Assembly: GCF_001652915.1 (NCBI RefSeq)
Contig: NZ_BBQI01000093.1
Location: 62,001 to 126,000 of the forward strand
Length of the DNA stretch: 64,000 nt
Reading direction: 5' to 3'
DNA from: Cupriavidus sp. D384
Lineage (GTDB): Bacteria; Pseudomonadota; Gammaproteobacteria; Burkholderiales; Burkholderiaceae
In this document: positions 9,906 to 18,146 of the stretch, piece by piece
Position numbering within the stretch: the first letter of the stretch is position 1
Layout: every line of letters starts with the position of its first letter
The notes under the pieces: model-generated
The model's input: only the letters and a program-made list of their open reading frames with translations
What the model was told of the DNA's origin: nothing
Database searches by the model: none
Program-made: the position numbers and the translations under genes

Positions 9906-10562
9906 ATGAAAAAATTTGCCAAGCTCGCGCTCGTTGCAGCTACCGCAGTAATGGCTGCATCCGCTCAAGCCCAGTCCGTCCCCTACGAAAAGAAGGCAGT
10001 GAACGATAACTGGGGCAACGGTACGAGCGAGTACGTGTGGAAGAATGGCACGAACGAGCTCTGCTGGCGCGACAGCTCCTGGACCCCGGCAACGGCTAAT
10101 GCCCTGTGCGATGGCGCACTGGCTCCGGCTGCTGCTCCGGCTCCGGCACCGACCCCGGTCGCTCCGCCGGTTGTGTCCAGCGAGAAGGTCACTTTCGCTG
10201 CTGATACGCTGTTCGACTTCGACAAGGCTGTTCTGAAGCCCGAAGGCAAGGCCAAGCTGGACGACCTGGTCTCGAAGCTGCAAGGCATCACGCTGGAAGT
10301 CATCATCGCCGTTGGCCACACCGACTCGTTCGGTTCGGACAAGTACAACGATCGCCTGTCGATCCGTCGTGCTGAATCGGTCAAGGCTTACCTGGTGAGC
10401 AAGGGCGTTGAAGCCAACCGCGTCTACACCGAAGGCAAGGGCAAGCGTCAGCTGAAGGTTGATCCGAAGTCGTGCAAGGGCAACCGCACCGCTCAGATCG
10501 CCTGCCAGCAGCCGAACCGTCGCGTGGAAGTCGAAGTGGTCGGCACCCGCAGCGCACGTTAA
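9906..10562 (+). CDS. OmpA-family peptidoglycan-binding protein
   Basis: The 218-residue protein has a signal peptide (about 1-22, ending AQA), a short N-terminal domain with two cysteines and many Trp residues, and an Ala/Pro linker at about 70-88. A C-terminal OmpA domain follows, with the peptidoglycan-binding pattern GHTDSFGSDKYNDRLSIRRAESV. There is no room for the eight-stranded barrel of classical OmpA, so it probably acts as a periplasmic or peripheral cell-wall anchor. A second cysteine pair (SCKGN and IACQQ) is also seen in the OmpA-like domains of this lineage. It is probably highly expressed, given the strong ribosome site and strong terminator. Confidence 0.93.
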   Translation: MKKFAKLALVAATAVMAASAQAQSVPYEKKAVNDNWGNGTSEYVWKNGTNELCWRDSSWTPATANALCDGALAPAAAPAPAPTPVAPPVVSSEKVTFAADTLFDFDKAVLKPEGKAKLDDLVSKLQGITLEVIIAVGHTDSFGSDKYNDRLSIRRAESVKAYLVSKGVEANRVYTEGKGKRQLKVDPKSCKGNRTAQIACQQPNRRVEVEVVGTRSAR

Positions 10563-10582
10563 TCGGATCCTCTCCGATGACG

Positions 10583-10612
10583 AAAAGCCCAGCATATGCT
10601 GGGCTTTTTTTT
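10583..10612 (+). terminator. Rho-independent terminator of the OmpA-family gene
   Basis: A perfect palindrome with arms AGCCCAGCAT and ATGCTGGGCT is followed by eight T residues and lies 20 bases after the stop codon. Confidence 0.9.
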
Positions 10613-10759
10613 CGCCCATATTTTCGGCTTTTCCTGCGCGCTGCCTCCGGCGGTTTTCGCCGTCAGCGCGCCGGTTCCTCCATATTCGGCGTAGCACTGT
10701 TTTTTTGGTAAAGTTGCCGCAGCCTTTTCATCAGACCTGCCGCCTGCGCGGCGCCAACG

Positions 10760-11497
10760 ATGTCGCATTCGACCACCCTCAACGTCTCGACCCCAACCGG
10801 CCGCAATGCCGATCCGAAAGAGATCGACAAGTTCAGCGAGCTGGCCCACCGCTGGTGGGACCCGAACAGTGAATTCAAGCCGCTGCATGACCTGAACCCG
10901 CTCCGTCTGGGCTGGATCGACGGTATCGCGCACCTGTCGGGCAAGCAGGTCATCGATGTGGGTTGCGGCGGCGGCATCCTGTCGGAAAGCATGGCTCGCG
11001 TTGGCGCCACGGTCCGGGGGATCGACCTGTCCGCCAAGGCACTGAAGGTTGCCGACCTGCACAGCCTGGAATCGGGCGTGGCGGTCACCTACGAGGAAAT
11101 CGCCGTAGAAGACCTTGCGGCCCGCGCGCCGGCCAGCGTCGACGTGGTGACCTGCATGGAAATGCTCGAACATGTGCCCGATCCACAATCGATCGTGCGC
11201 GCCTGCATGACGCTGGTCAAACCCGGCGGCCACGTGTTCTTCTCGACGATCAACCGCAACCTGAAGGCCTACCTGCTGGCTATCGTCGGCGCCGAATACG
11301 TGCTGAACATGCTGCCGCGCGGCACGCATGACTACCAGAAGTTCATTACGCCCTCCGAGATGGCCCGCTTTGCGCGCAACGTCGGACTGGAGATGATCGA
11401 GATGCGCGGGATGACCTTCAATCCCTTGACGCAGATCTATTCGCTCGGTCGCGATACCGATGTGAACTACATGATGGCGTTTCGGAAGGTTGCATGA
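10760..11497 (+). CDS. ubiG: Bifunctional ubiquinone O-methyltransferase
   Basis: UbiG carries out the two SAM-dependent O-methylations of ubiquinone synthesis. The 245-residue length is typical. The SAM-binding motif is VIDVGCGGGILSESMA, followed by CMEMLEHVPDP and KPGGHVFFSTINRN, both typical of UbiG. The stop overlaps the start of gph by four bases (ATGA), so the two genes are translationally coupled. Confidence 0.96.
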   Translation: MSHSTTLNVSTPTGRNADPKEIDKFSELAHRWWDPNSEFKPLHDLNPLRLGWIDGIAHLSGKQVIDVGCGGGILSESMARVGATVRGIDLSAKALKVADLHSLESGVAVTYEEIAVEDLAARAPASVDVVTCMEMLEHVPDPQSIVRACMTLVKPGGHVFFSTINRNLKAYLLAIVGAEYVLNMLPRGTHDYQKFITPSEMARFARNVGLEMIEMRGMTFNPLTQIYSLGRDTDVNYMMAFRKVA

Positions 11498-12156
11498 CGA
11501 TGGCGAAGTTCGACGCAGTTTTCTTTGATCTCGACGGTACGCTGGCCGATACGGCCCCCGACCTCGCGGCCGCAGCCAATCGGCTTGTCGTGGAACACGG
11601 CATGGCACCCGTCGCCTACGAGAAGCTTCGCCCGGTGGCCTCGCACGGCGCGCGCGGGCTGATCGGCGCGGCCTTCGGCAAGCGTCCTGAAGATCCGGAG
11701 TTCCCCGCCCTGCGCGATACCTTCCTCGACTACTACGAGGCCGATATCGCCGTGCATACGCGCCTGTTCGAGGGCATGGATGCGGTGCTGGCAAAGCTTG
11801 AGGCCGACGGCGTGCCGTGGGGCATCGTCACCAACAAGATTGCGCGCTTCACGGTGCCGCTGGTACGCGCCATCGGCCTCGCGCCACGCGCATCGGCAGT
11901 GGTCAGTGGCGACACCACGCCGCACGCCAAACCGCACCCTGGCCCGCTGCTGCATGCCGCCGAACTGAGCGGCGTGGCAGCGGCGCGCTGCCTGTATGTC
12001 GGCGACGACCTGCGCGACATCCAGGCCGGCAAGGCCGCAGGCATGGCCACGGTTTCGGCGGCCTACGGGTACTGCGGCGAAGGCGAGCCGCCGGACACCT
12101 GGGGCGCGGACTACCTGATCCATCACCCGGCCGAACTGCTTGAATTGCTGGGCTGA
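11494..12156 (+). CDS. gph: Phosphoglycolate phosphatase, HAD superfamily
   Basis: This HAD hydrolase removes phosphate from 2-phosphoglycolate, which forms during repair of 3'-phosphoglycolate DNA ends and from oxygenase side reactions. Motif I is FFDLDGTLADTAPD, with the nucleophile Asp and the general acid Asp two residues later. Motif III lysine is near KPHPGPLL and motif IV is YVGDDLRDIQAG. The length is 220 residues. The ubiG-gph pair is widely conserved in betaproteobacteria. The exact substrate is inferred from this context, because HAD enzymes are promiscuous. Confidence 0.9.
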   Translation: MTMAKFDAVFFDLDGTLADTAPDLAAAANRLVVEHGMAPVAYEKLRPVASHGARGLIGAAFGKRPEDPEFPALRDTFLDYYEADIAVHTRLFEGMDAVLAKLEADGVPWGIVTNKIARFTVPLVRAIGLAPRASAVVSGDTTPHAKPHPGPLLHAAELSGVAAARCLYVGDDLRDIQAGKAAGMATVSAAYGYCGEGEPPDTWGADYLIHHPAELLELLG

Positions 12157-12209
12157 GCCCCCAGCTAACAGTACGGAACCGGAAGCACGCCACAGGCGTC
12201 GAAACCGGG

Positions 12210-12215
12210 TACAAT
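12210..12215 (+). promoter_or_regulatory. Candidate -10 element for ssrA
   Basis: The hexamer TACAAT lies 32 bases before the mature tmRNA 5' end, leaving a short leader for RNase P removal. No good -35 was found, so this is a weak call. Confidence 0.35.
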
Positions 12216-12246
12216 CCGCTTTCTTTCGCGTTTCACAGCGCACATT

Positions 12247-12605
12247 GGGGCCGACCTGGTTTCGACGTGGGTTACGAAGCAGTGAGGGCATACCGAGGAC
12301 CCGTCACCTCGTTAATCAATGGGAATGCAATAACTGCTAACGACGAACGTTACGCACTGGCAGCCTAAGGGCCGCCGTCCTCGCACTGGCTCGCTGACGG
12401 GCTAGGGTTCGCAAGAACCAGCGAGGTCATTTACGTCAGATAAGCTTCGGGAGTGTCACGGGCCCGAGGACGAAAACCTAGTGACTCGCCGTCGTAGAGC
12501 GTGTTCGTCCGCGATGCGCCGGTTAAATCAAATGACAGAACTAAGTATGTAGAACTCTCTGTGGAGGGCTTGCGGACGCGGGTTCGATTCCCGCCGGCTC
12601 CACCA
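12247..12605 (+). ncRNA. ssrA: tmRNA (transfer-messenger RNA)
   Basis: tmRNA rescues stalled ribosomes by adding a degradation tag. The 5' end GGGGCCGACCTGGTTTCGACG and the 3' T-arm and acceptor (GGTTCGATTCCCGCCGGCTCCACCA, split here as GGTTCGATTCC plus CGCCGGCTCCACCA) form the tRNA-like domain, with CCA encoded. The tag frame begins at the resume codon GCT (12336) and ends with TAA at 12366-12368, encoding ANDERYALAA. The one-piece 359-base form is typical. A good terminator follows at 12650. Confidence 0.97.
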
Positions 12606-12649
12606 GTACACCGCACCACCCCGGACACGCATCACCGTCCGGGCAATGA

Positions 12650-12677
12650 AAAACGGGCCTCGCGGCCCGTTTTTTTT
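12650..12677 (+). terminator. Terminator after ssrA
   Basis: The stem AACGGGCC / GGCCCGTT with a four-base loop is followed by a run of T. Four A residues precede it, so it may also act on the converging gene at 12693. Confidence 0.88.
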
Positions 12678-12692
12678 GCTTCGCACTTCCCG

Positions 12693-13064
12693 TCAATGCA
12701 CCACGACTCCATCGACCGGCATGCTTTCGAGCCGGGCGGCGTAGAAGCGGTCCACGGGCAGGCTGACGCCCAGGTGTACATAGAGACGCTTCGCATGATC
12801 CACAGAGCCGACCATGCCCGGCATCCATAGTCGCTGCAGTAGCGCGTGCGACTCGCCCGAGTGGGCCGCGAACGCATCTACCCCGAACTCCTGGATGGCC
12901 TTGAACAGCACCAGCCCAACCAGGTACATGTCGCCCGTATCCAGCGCGATTCCTGCCTGCGCAGTCCAGCGCTGGGCACGATCTTCGATTTTTTCCGCTT
13001 CGGCAAAACGCTCCGTCATGGTCGGCATGAACGCGTCGCCAGGCGGTAGAAAGGTAAAGCTCAT
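12693..13064 (-). CDS. Hypothetical protein, 123 residues
   Basis: I do not recognise a family. The start at 13064 is supported by TAGGAG about 9 bases upstream. A longer frame to 13226 has no such site. The protein is a soluble, mixed-charge product with an Ala/Glu/Arg-rich helix near the start, a segment LVGLVLFKAIQEFGVDAFAAH, and aromatic residues toward the C-terminus. No signal peptide or membrane segment is visible. It converges on ssrA and shares the strand of the LPMO gene upstream, 101 bases away. Confidence 0.65.
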   Translation of the reverse strand: MSFTFLPPGDAFMPTMTERFAEAEKIEDRAQRWTAQAGIALDTGDMYLVGLVLFKAIQEFGVDAFAAHSGESHALLQRLWMPGMVGSVDHAKRLYVHLGVSLPVDRFYAARLESMPVDGVVVH

Positions 13065-13165
13065 CAGACGGCTCCTAACCCCGTATGCCAACAATGACGG
13101 CCAATTTCGCCGAAAACTGAAGCGATCGGAACAGATTCGAACAGTTTCCGGCGAAAATACAACAC

Positions 13166-14359
13166 TTAGCGAATCAAACGCCACAAGGCCGGCGTCACTG
13201 CAGGGGTCCATCCTGCACCGCGCCACGCGGTATGACGTTGCAGGCAGACGTATCGCCTGCCCTGGTAGGTGACTGCCTGACCCGTTTCATACGCAGGGCC
13301 CTCGCGCCACGTATCGAGCGTGCTCCCGTCGGGCAATCCCGTTGACATGCCGCCGGAGCCACGGCCGGATCGGCCACTTGCGCTCGGGGCTTCCTTGTCG
13401 ATTTCGAAGCGATATCCCGCGTACGACTTGCTCAGATACACGCGGTTGGCAGTGGCCGAACCCAGCGGCACGATGCTCGACGCGCCATTGCGCGCCTGCA
13501 ACTCGCCGATGCGGAAGATCTTCGACTCGAAATTGACCTTCTGGGCAAGTTGATAGGCCCACGTGCGGGCCTTGGCGTTGGCTGCGGTGATCGTCATCAC
13601 ATGCTTGCCCGCATCGCGTCCCATGGCATCCAGGGCACGGAACGTCAGCTTCGTGCCCACCACCAGATCGCCCTTGGCCGTCAGCGCCCCTTGATCCTCC
13701 CAGCCGATCTCGCGCACCGCCAGGCCGTCGCCGGGGAACTTGACGTCGGCGCACGCATAGAACGCCTCCGGGCTGTCACTGCGCTGCCAGATGCTGTAGA
13801 TGATATGACTGCCCTTCTTGCCCGGCGGCAGCTGCACCTTCATGTGGTATCTGCCGCCTTCCTTCGTGGCCTGCGCGCCCGATACCGTCGCAAATTCTTC
13901 AACATCGCTCCAGCGCAGCGGCATGCCCGGATCCCAGTCATCGCGCGTGATGTAATACTTGAAATACTGCGTGGCATGTGACGCAGAGGCCCGCCAGACA
14001 AAGGTGTGGTCGCCGGCGGTCGTGGGCACGATCGATGTCTGCGGCCAGTCGAGCCGCGCGAGGTCCAGTCCGCGGAAGCTTGCCGAACCGCCGGAACAAA
14101 GCTCGCCATCCGCGATGAATGCGCGATGATTTCCTGCGGCATTGCCTTGGCGAACGCCGTTCCAGTCGTAGAACTGCTGTGCGCCGCCAACTGCCCGGGC
14201 CGCCTTGCACGCGCCCGATCGTGGCTGTTCGGCGCCTTCGTTGTAGCAGTTCAGCACCCGGCTGGCGGGTAGCTCCATGGTGCCGTGCGCCTGCGCGGAA
14301 AGCGGGGCGACCGTTGCGGCAAGCACGAGGCATGTGATGCCGATTGCCTTGTGGGACAT
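13166..14359 (-). CDS. Secreted lytic polysaccharide monooxygenase (AA10) with chitin-binding domain
   Basis: This copper enzyme oxidatively cleaves crystalline polysaccharide, most likely chitin. The signal peptide ends AQA-24, leaving His25 as the mature N-terminus, which is the first half of the copper histidine brace. His128 in SASHATQYFKYY fits the second. The motif DSPEAFYACADVKF gives the axial aromatic residue. A second domain like GbpA domain 2 follows (FRALDAMGRD, AYQLAQKVN), and the C-terminal 50 residues (GQAVTYQGRRYVCLQ, AGWTPAVTPALW) match CBM5/12. The ATG at 14359 is preceded by AAGGAAG, giving 397 residues. A longer frame to 14488 would spoil the signal peptide. Confidence 0.93.
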   Translation of the reverse strand: MSHKAIGITCLVLAATVAPLSAQAHGTMELPASRVLNCYNEGAEQPRSGACKAARAVGGAQQFYDWNGVRQGNAAGNHRAFIADGELCSGGSASFRGLDLARLDWPQTSIVPTTAGDHTFVWRASASHATQYFKYYITRDDWDPGMPLRWSDVEEFATVSGAQATKEGGRYHMKVQLPPGKKGSHIIYSIWQRSDSPEAFYACADVKFPGDGLAVREIGWEDQGALTAKGDLVVGTKLTFRALDAMGRDAGKHVMTITAANAKARTWAYQLAQKVNFESKIFRIGELQARNGASSIVPLGSATANRVYLSKSYAGYRFEIDKEAPSASGRSGRGSGGMSTGLPDGSTLDTWREGPAYETGQAVTYQGRRYVCLQRHTAWRGAGWTPAVTPALWRLIR

Positions 14360-14581
14360 TGCGATCTTCCTTGAAACGTTGATGGGGTACTCGCCATTTA
14401 TTGAGAATGGCTGCGCGATTTGACGCGCCCCAGAACGCTGACGAAATCGGAATCGTCCGAAAGTGGTTCCTGCTCTGCCGAGGGTCAAACGGATGGCGAA
14501 TACACATCCATACGCGAATCCATACAGTTGTCGCGCGCATGGCAGCTACAATAGGCCGTCGCTGTTTTACGCCCTGCCCTC

Positions 14582-14989
14582 ATGTCCGACCACCCCCGCT
14601 TCACTGTCAGCCGATCCATGGTCATGCTGCTGCCCGAGCAGCCGTTTCTTGACTGGATTCAGGCGGTGGACCCCGATCCCGTGCCCACGCTGACGCTCAG
14701 CGACGTGCGTGACGACGCCAGTGTCTTCCTGCTGCCCGCGGAAGTCGCCGACACGCCCGAGAACGCCTTGCGCTGGGTGGAAAAGCGCTGGCGCTCGTTT
14801 TTCGAGTTCATGCTGGGCGAGTGGTTCGACGATTCGGTCTGGCCCGAAACCTTGTCGCTGGCCATGTTCCGGGAATGGTTCAGCGTCCGGTTCCATTCGA
14901 TGGTCTGGGACATGGCCCCCGACGCCCCGCTGGAATACGAGGACTGGGACGACGAGGAAGACGACGACGCGCCCACCGTCCTGCACTGA
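14582..14989 (+). CDS. Conserved hypothetical acidic protein, 135 residues
   Basis: The product starts MSDHPRFTVSRSMVMLLP and ends with a strongly acidic tail (EYEDWDDEEDDD). The core contains many Trp and Phe residues (RWVEKRWRSFFEFMLGEWF). It looks soluble and has no signal peptide. The composition resembles small uncharacterised proteins of Burkholderiales, but I cannot name a function. TACAAT at 14547-14552 is a possible -10, and a terminator follows at 15030. Confidence 0.8.
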   Translation: MSDHPRFTVSRSMVMLLPEQPFLDWIQAVDPDPVPTLTLSDVRDDASVFLLPAEVADTPENALRWVEKRWRSFFEFMLGEWFDDSVWPETLSLAMFREWFSVRFHSMVWDMAPDAPLEYEDWDDEEDDDAPTVLH

Positions 14990-15029
14990 CCGCCGGGCCC
15001 CAACGGGGGCGCATCGCCCGCAACAATGC

Positions 15030-15058
15030 AAAACGGCACGCCCAGGCGTGCCGTTTTT
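15030..15058 (+). terminator. Rho-independent terminator
   Basis: The stem ACGGCACGC / GCGTGCCGT is flanked by A and T runs. It lies between converging genes and could serve both strands. Confidence 0.8.
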
Positions 15059-15077
15059 GTATCGGTCAGGGATCGGA

Positions 15078-15548
15078 TCAGAGAAAGCGATCCAGAATCT
15101 TCCGACTGTGCTTGTCCAGCGCGAACTGATCGCGGATCAGGTAGTGGATGCCGTGGCTGTCCGAAATCAGTAGCGTGGTGCCCGTCAGCCGCCGAATGTT
15201 CTCTTCGCCCCGCAGCACCAGGTCGGTCTGGCCGCGATCGGTCTGCACCGTCCAGACGCTGGGCGTGGCATAGGTCGACACGCTCAGAATCTTGCGGATC
15301 TCGGGCATGAACTCGCGCGAGGCCAGTTCGGCCTCGATCAGTTCGCGGGTTGGCGCTGGCAGCGTATCCAGACGCGGAATCCACGCCAGTTCCTTGCCAT
15401 CGGTGCTCATCATCCCCACGCCATCGTCGGCGGCGGAAATCGGAAACGCGCGCACAGGCACCACGCCCTCGTGCTGCGCGCCGTCGGCGGTCATCAGCAC
15501 GAGCTTGCCAAGGCTGTTGCGGGACAGGCTGAATTCGGGCGTTTGCAT
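15078..15548 (-). CDS. DUF1854 protein associated with cyanophycin metabolism
   Basis: The 156-residue product begins MQTPEFSLSRNSLGKLVLM and contains VPVRAFPISA, the LVLRGEENIRRL strand-helix and a C-terminal GIHYLIRD. This pattern fits DUF1854, a family repeatedly found with cyanophycin genes. Its molecular role is unknown. It lies directly downstream of the ABC transporter (22-base gap) on the same strand, so the two are probably one transcript. No signal peptide or membrane helix is apparent. A longer frame to 15731 overlaps the transporter and is rejected. Confidence 0.85.
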   Translation of the reverse strand: MQTPEFSLSRNSLGKLVLMTADGAQHEGVVPVRAFPISAADDGVGMMSTDGKELAWIPRLDTLPAPTRELIEAELASREFMPEIRKILSVSTYATPSVWTVQTDRGQTDLVLRGEENIRRLTGTTLLISDSHGIHYLIRDQFALDKHSRKILDRFL

Positions 15549-15570
15549 AGCCGTTTCTTGAACTGATGAG

Positions 15571-17871
15571 TTACTGGGCACTGACTGCCTCCGCGGCTTC
15601 GGCGCGATTGCCGGCGCTGGTGTCGTCCGGATCGGTATCGACATTGCGCGCCTGGGCCTGATACAGCTTGTAGTACGCGCCTTCGCGCGCCAACAGTTCG
15701 TCGTGGCTGCCCACTTCGACGATCTGGCCACGGTCCATTACCACCAGGCGGTCGGCCTTGCGAAGCGTCGACAAGCGGTGCGCAATGGCAATCGTGGTAC
15801 GGCCCTGCACGAGGTTGTCCAGTGCCTTCTGGATTTCCTTCTCGGTCGATGTATCCACCGACGACGTGGCCTCGTCCATGATCAGGATGCGTGGATCGAT
15901 CAGCAGCGCCCGGGCAATCGAGATCCGCTGGCGCTCGCCTCCGGACAGCGCCTGGCCGCGTTCGCCGACCAGCGAGTCATAGCCGTGCGGCAGCCGCAGG
16001 ATGAACTCGTGTGCGTGCGCGGCGCGGGCCGCGGCGATGATCTCCTCGCGCGTGGCATCGGGCTTGCCGTAGGCGATGTTGTCGGCAATCGTGCCGAAGA
16101 ACAGGAACGGCTCCTGCAGCACCAGGCCGATGTTCTGGCGGAAATCCGATACCGGCAGCGAGCGGATATCGACTCCATCCACGCGGATGGCACCTTCGGA
16201 GACATCGTAGAAACGGCAAATCAGGTTCACCAGCGTGCTCTTGCCCGACCCGCTGTGACCCACCAGGCCAATCATCTCGCCCGGCTCGATCGTCAGGTTC
16301 AGGCCCCGGATCACGGCGCGGTTGCCATAGCGGAAGCCGAGGTCGCGCATCTCGATGGCGCCGCGCACGTTTTCCAGGCGCACGGGCTTCTGCGGCTCGG
16401 GCACGCTGGACACGTGATCGAGGATGTCGAAGATACGCTTGGCGCCGGCGGCCGCCTTCTGGGTCACCGACACGATCCGGCTCATCGAATCCAGACGCGT
16501 ATAGAAGCGGCTGATATAGGTCAGGAACGCCACCAGCACACCGACGGTAATCGCGTTATGGCTGACCTGCCAGATGCCGAAGATCCAGACCACCAGCAGG
16601 CCCACTTCGGTCAGCAGCGTCACGGTCGGCGTGAACAGCGACCACACGGCATTCACGCGGTCATTGATCGCCAGATTGTGACGATTGGCTTCGCGGAAGC
16701 GCACCACCTCGCGCTTTTCCTGGGCAAACGCCTTGACCACGCGGATGCCCGGAATCGTATCGGCCAGTACGTTGGTGATCTCGGACCAGATCCGGTCGAT
16801 CTTCTCGAAGCCGTGCCGCAGGCGGTCACGCACCAGGTGGATCATCCACGCGATGAACGGCAACGGCACCAGCGTGACCAGCGCCAGCCACGGATTGATC
16901 GAAATCAGGATGATCGACGTCATGGCGATCATCAGCACATCGGTGGCGAAGTCGAGCAGATGCAGCGACAGGAACACGCTGATACGGTCGCTCTCGGAGC
17001 CGATGCGCGCCATCAGGTCGCCGGTACGCTTGCCGCCGAAATATTCCAGCGACAGCTTGAGCAGGTGTTCGTATGTGGTGGTGCGCAGGTCCGCGCTGAT
17101 GCGCTCCGACACCCGTGCCAGCAGGTAGGTGCGGGCCCAGCCCAGTGCCCATGCCACCAGCGCGGCGCCCAGCAGGCCGGCCAGGTACAGCTTGACCAGG
17201 CCATAGTCGATCGGCACGCCGTTCTGATACGGGATCAGCACCTTGTCCATCAGCGGCATGGTCAGGTAAGGCGGCACCAGCGTGGCGGCCGTGCCCAGCA
17301 GCAGCAGCACGAAGCCGCCCAGCAGTTCCCAGCGATAAGGCCGCGCAAAGCGCCACAGGCGCAGCAACGCCCAGGTGGACGGCGGCGTTTCCAGTTCGCG
17401 GCTGCATTGCGGGCACTGCTCTTCGCCTGGCGGAATGGGCGCCTTGCAGGTCGGGCAGATGTCGGCATCCGGCGTGGCCGAATGGCCGGTTGCCAGCAGA
17501 TCGCGGCGCGCATCGAACTGGTCGGCCAGCCGCAATGCGTCAGGATTGTAACCAAGCGTATAGCGCCAGGTGGCCAGGCGCTGCCGGCCATCGCCCAGTT
17601 CCAGCGAGCCGACCCCGGCGTGGTCGCCGTGGGCAAGGGTCAGCCCGGGAGCGATATCCCAGCTTTGCAGGGCGGTTTCCCCGGGCGCGCGCGAGATCAG
17701 ACGACGATCCGTCACAACCAGCCACCCTTGGGTAAAATGCAGCCTTGCGTCCAGGTCCAGCATCAGCCCGGCCAGGATGGTTTCCCCGGGCAGCAAGCCG
17801 GTGCCAAGTTCGGCAGCCCAGGGACCTTGCGGGCCGGGGTGGTTGGAAGCAGACGGGGAGGACTGGGTCAT
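15571..17871 (-). CDS. ABC transporter (fused membrane and ATPase) associated with cyanophycin metabolism
   Basis: The 766-residue half-transporter has an unusual N-terminus. Residues 1-130 form a domain rich in strands (LHFTQGWLVVTDRRLIS), followed by a zinc-ribbon pattern with CPTC at about 139-142 and CPQC at about 153-156. An ABC exporter membrane domain of six segments comes next (about 180-470). The ATPase carries GHSGSGKST (Walker A), LSGGERQR (signature) and ILIMDEATSSVD (Walker B). Such proteins occur beside cyanophycin synthetase genes. The substrate is unknown; transport of Arg, Asp or their dipeptide is only a guess. It is divergent from the synthetases at 18147. Confidence 0.88.
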   Translation of the reverse strand: MTQSSPSASNHPGPQGPWAAELGTGLLPGETILAGLMLDLDARLHFTQGWLVVTDRRLISRAPGETALQSWDIAPGLTLAHGDHAGVGSLELGDGRQRLATWRYTLGYNPDALRLADQFDARRDLLATGHSATPDADICPTCKAPIPPGEEQCPQCSRELETPPSTWALLRLWRFARPYRWELLGGFVLLLLGTAATLVPPYLTMPLMDKVLIPYQNGVPIDYGLVKLYLAGLLGAALVAWALGWARTYLLARVSERISADLRTTTYEHLLKLSLEYFGGKRTGDLMARIGSESDRISVFLSLHLLDFATDVLMIAMTSIILISINPWLALVTLVPLPFIAWMIHLVRDRLRHGFEKIDRIWSEITNVLADTIPGIRVVKAFAQEKREVVRFREANRHNLAINDRVNAVWSLFTPTVTLLTEVGLLVVWIFGIWQVSHNAITVGVLVAFLTYISRFYTRLDSMSRIVSVTQKAAAGAKRIFDILDHVSSVPEPQKPVRLENVRGAIEMRDLGFRYGNRAVIRGLNLTIEPGEMIGLVGHSGSGKSTLVNLICRFYDVSEGAIRVDGVDIRSLPVSDFRQNIGLVLQEPFLFFGTIADNIAYGKPDATREEIIAAARAAHAHEFILRLPHGYDSLVGERGQALSGGERQRISIARALLIDPRILIMDEATSSVDTSTEKEIQKALDNLVQGRTTIAIAHRLSTLRKADRLVVMDRGQIVEVGSHDELLAREGAYYKLYQAQARNVDTDPDDTSAGNRAEAAEAVSAQ

Positions 17872-18146
17872 TGTTGGCGCAAAAAGCGATAAAAGCGCGT
17901 CCGCAGACCCAAAAACGGATCAAATACGGACATAACTTGAAACAATTTAAGCGGTTCGCCAGGCTGGCGGCCCGCAATTTTGCCCGCAAGTATACATAAC
18001 GCAAACAAGCGGGCACCTTGGTGCGCTGCACAATGCGTTGCCGGTCTCGAAGGGTAACGAAGGGTCAACCCTGAGGCTACAGTAACGTTAACGAAAGATT
18101 AGCTTTCCATTTCCCGGGCACTCGCCCACTGCCTCAAGCAAATTCA
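17872..18146. promoter_or_regulatory. Divergent promoter region of the cyanophycin locus
   Basis: These 275 bases separate the ABC transporter from the first synthetase and are AT-richer than their surroundings. Overlapping hexamers TATACT (minus, 17989-17994) and TATACA (plus, 17991-17996) could serve the two directions, but neither has a good -35. Other AT-rich tracts lie at 17925-17950 and 18080-18115. No gene is visible. Confidence 0.35.

Noticed and set aside
12606..13165. Genomic island integrated at the tmRNA gene
   Set aside because: No integrase gene and no repeat of the tmRNA 3' end were found nearby.
15703..17892. Antisense open frame of about 729 codons opposite the ABC transporter
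   Set aside because: It mirrors a gene with intact Walker and signature motifs.
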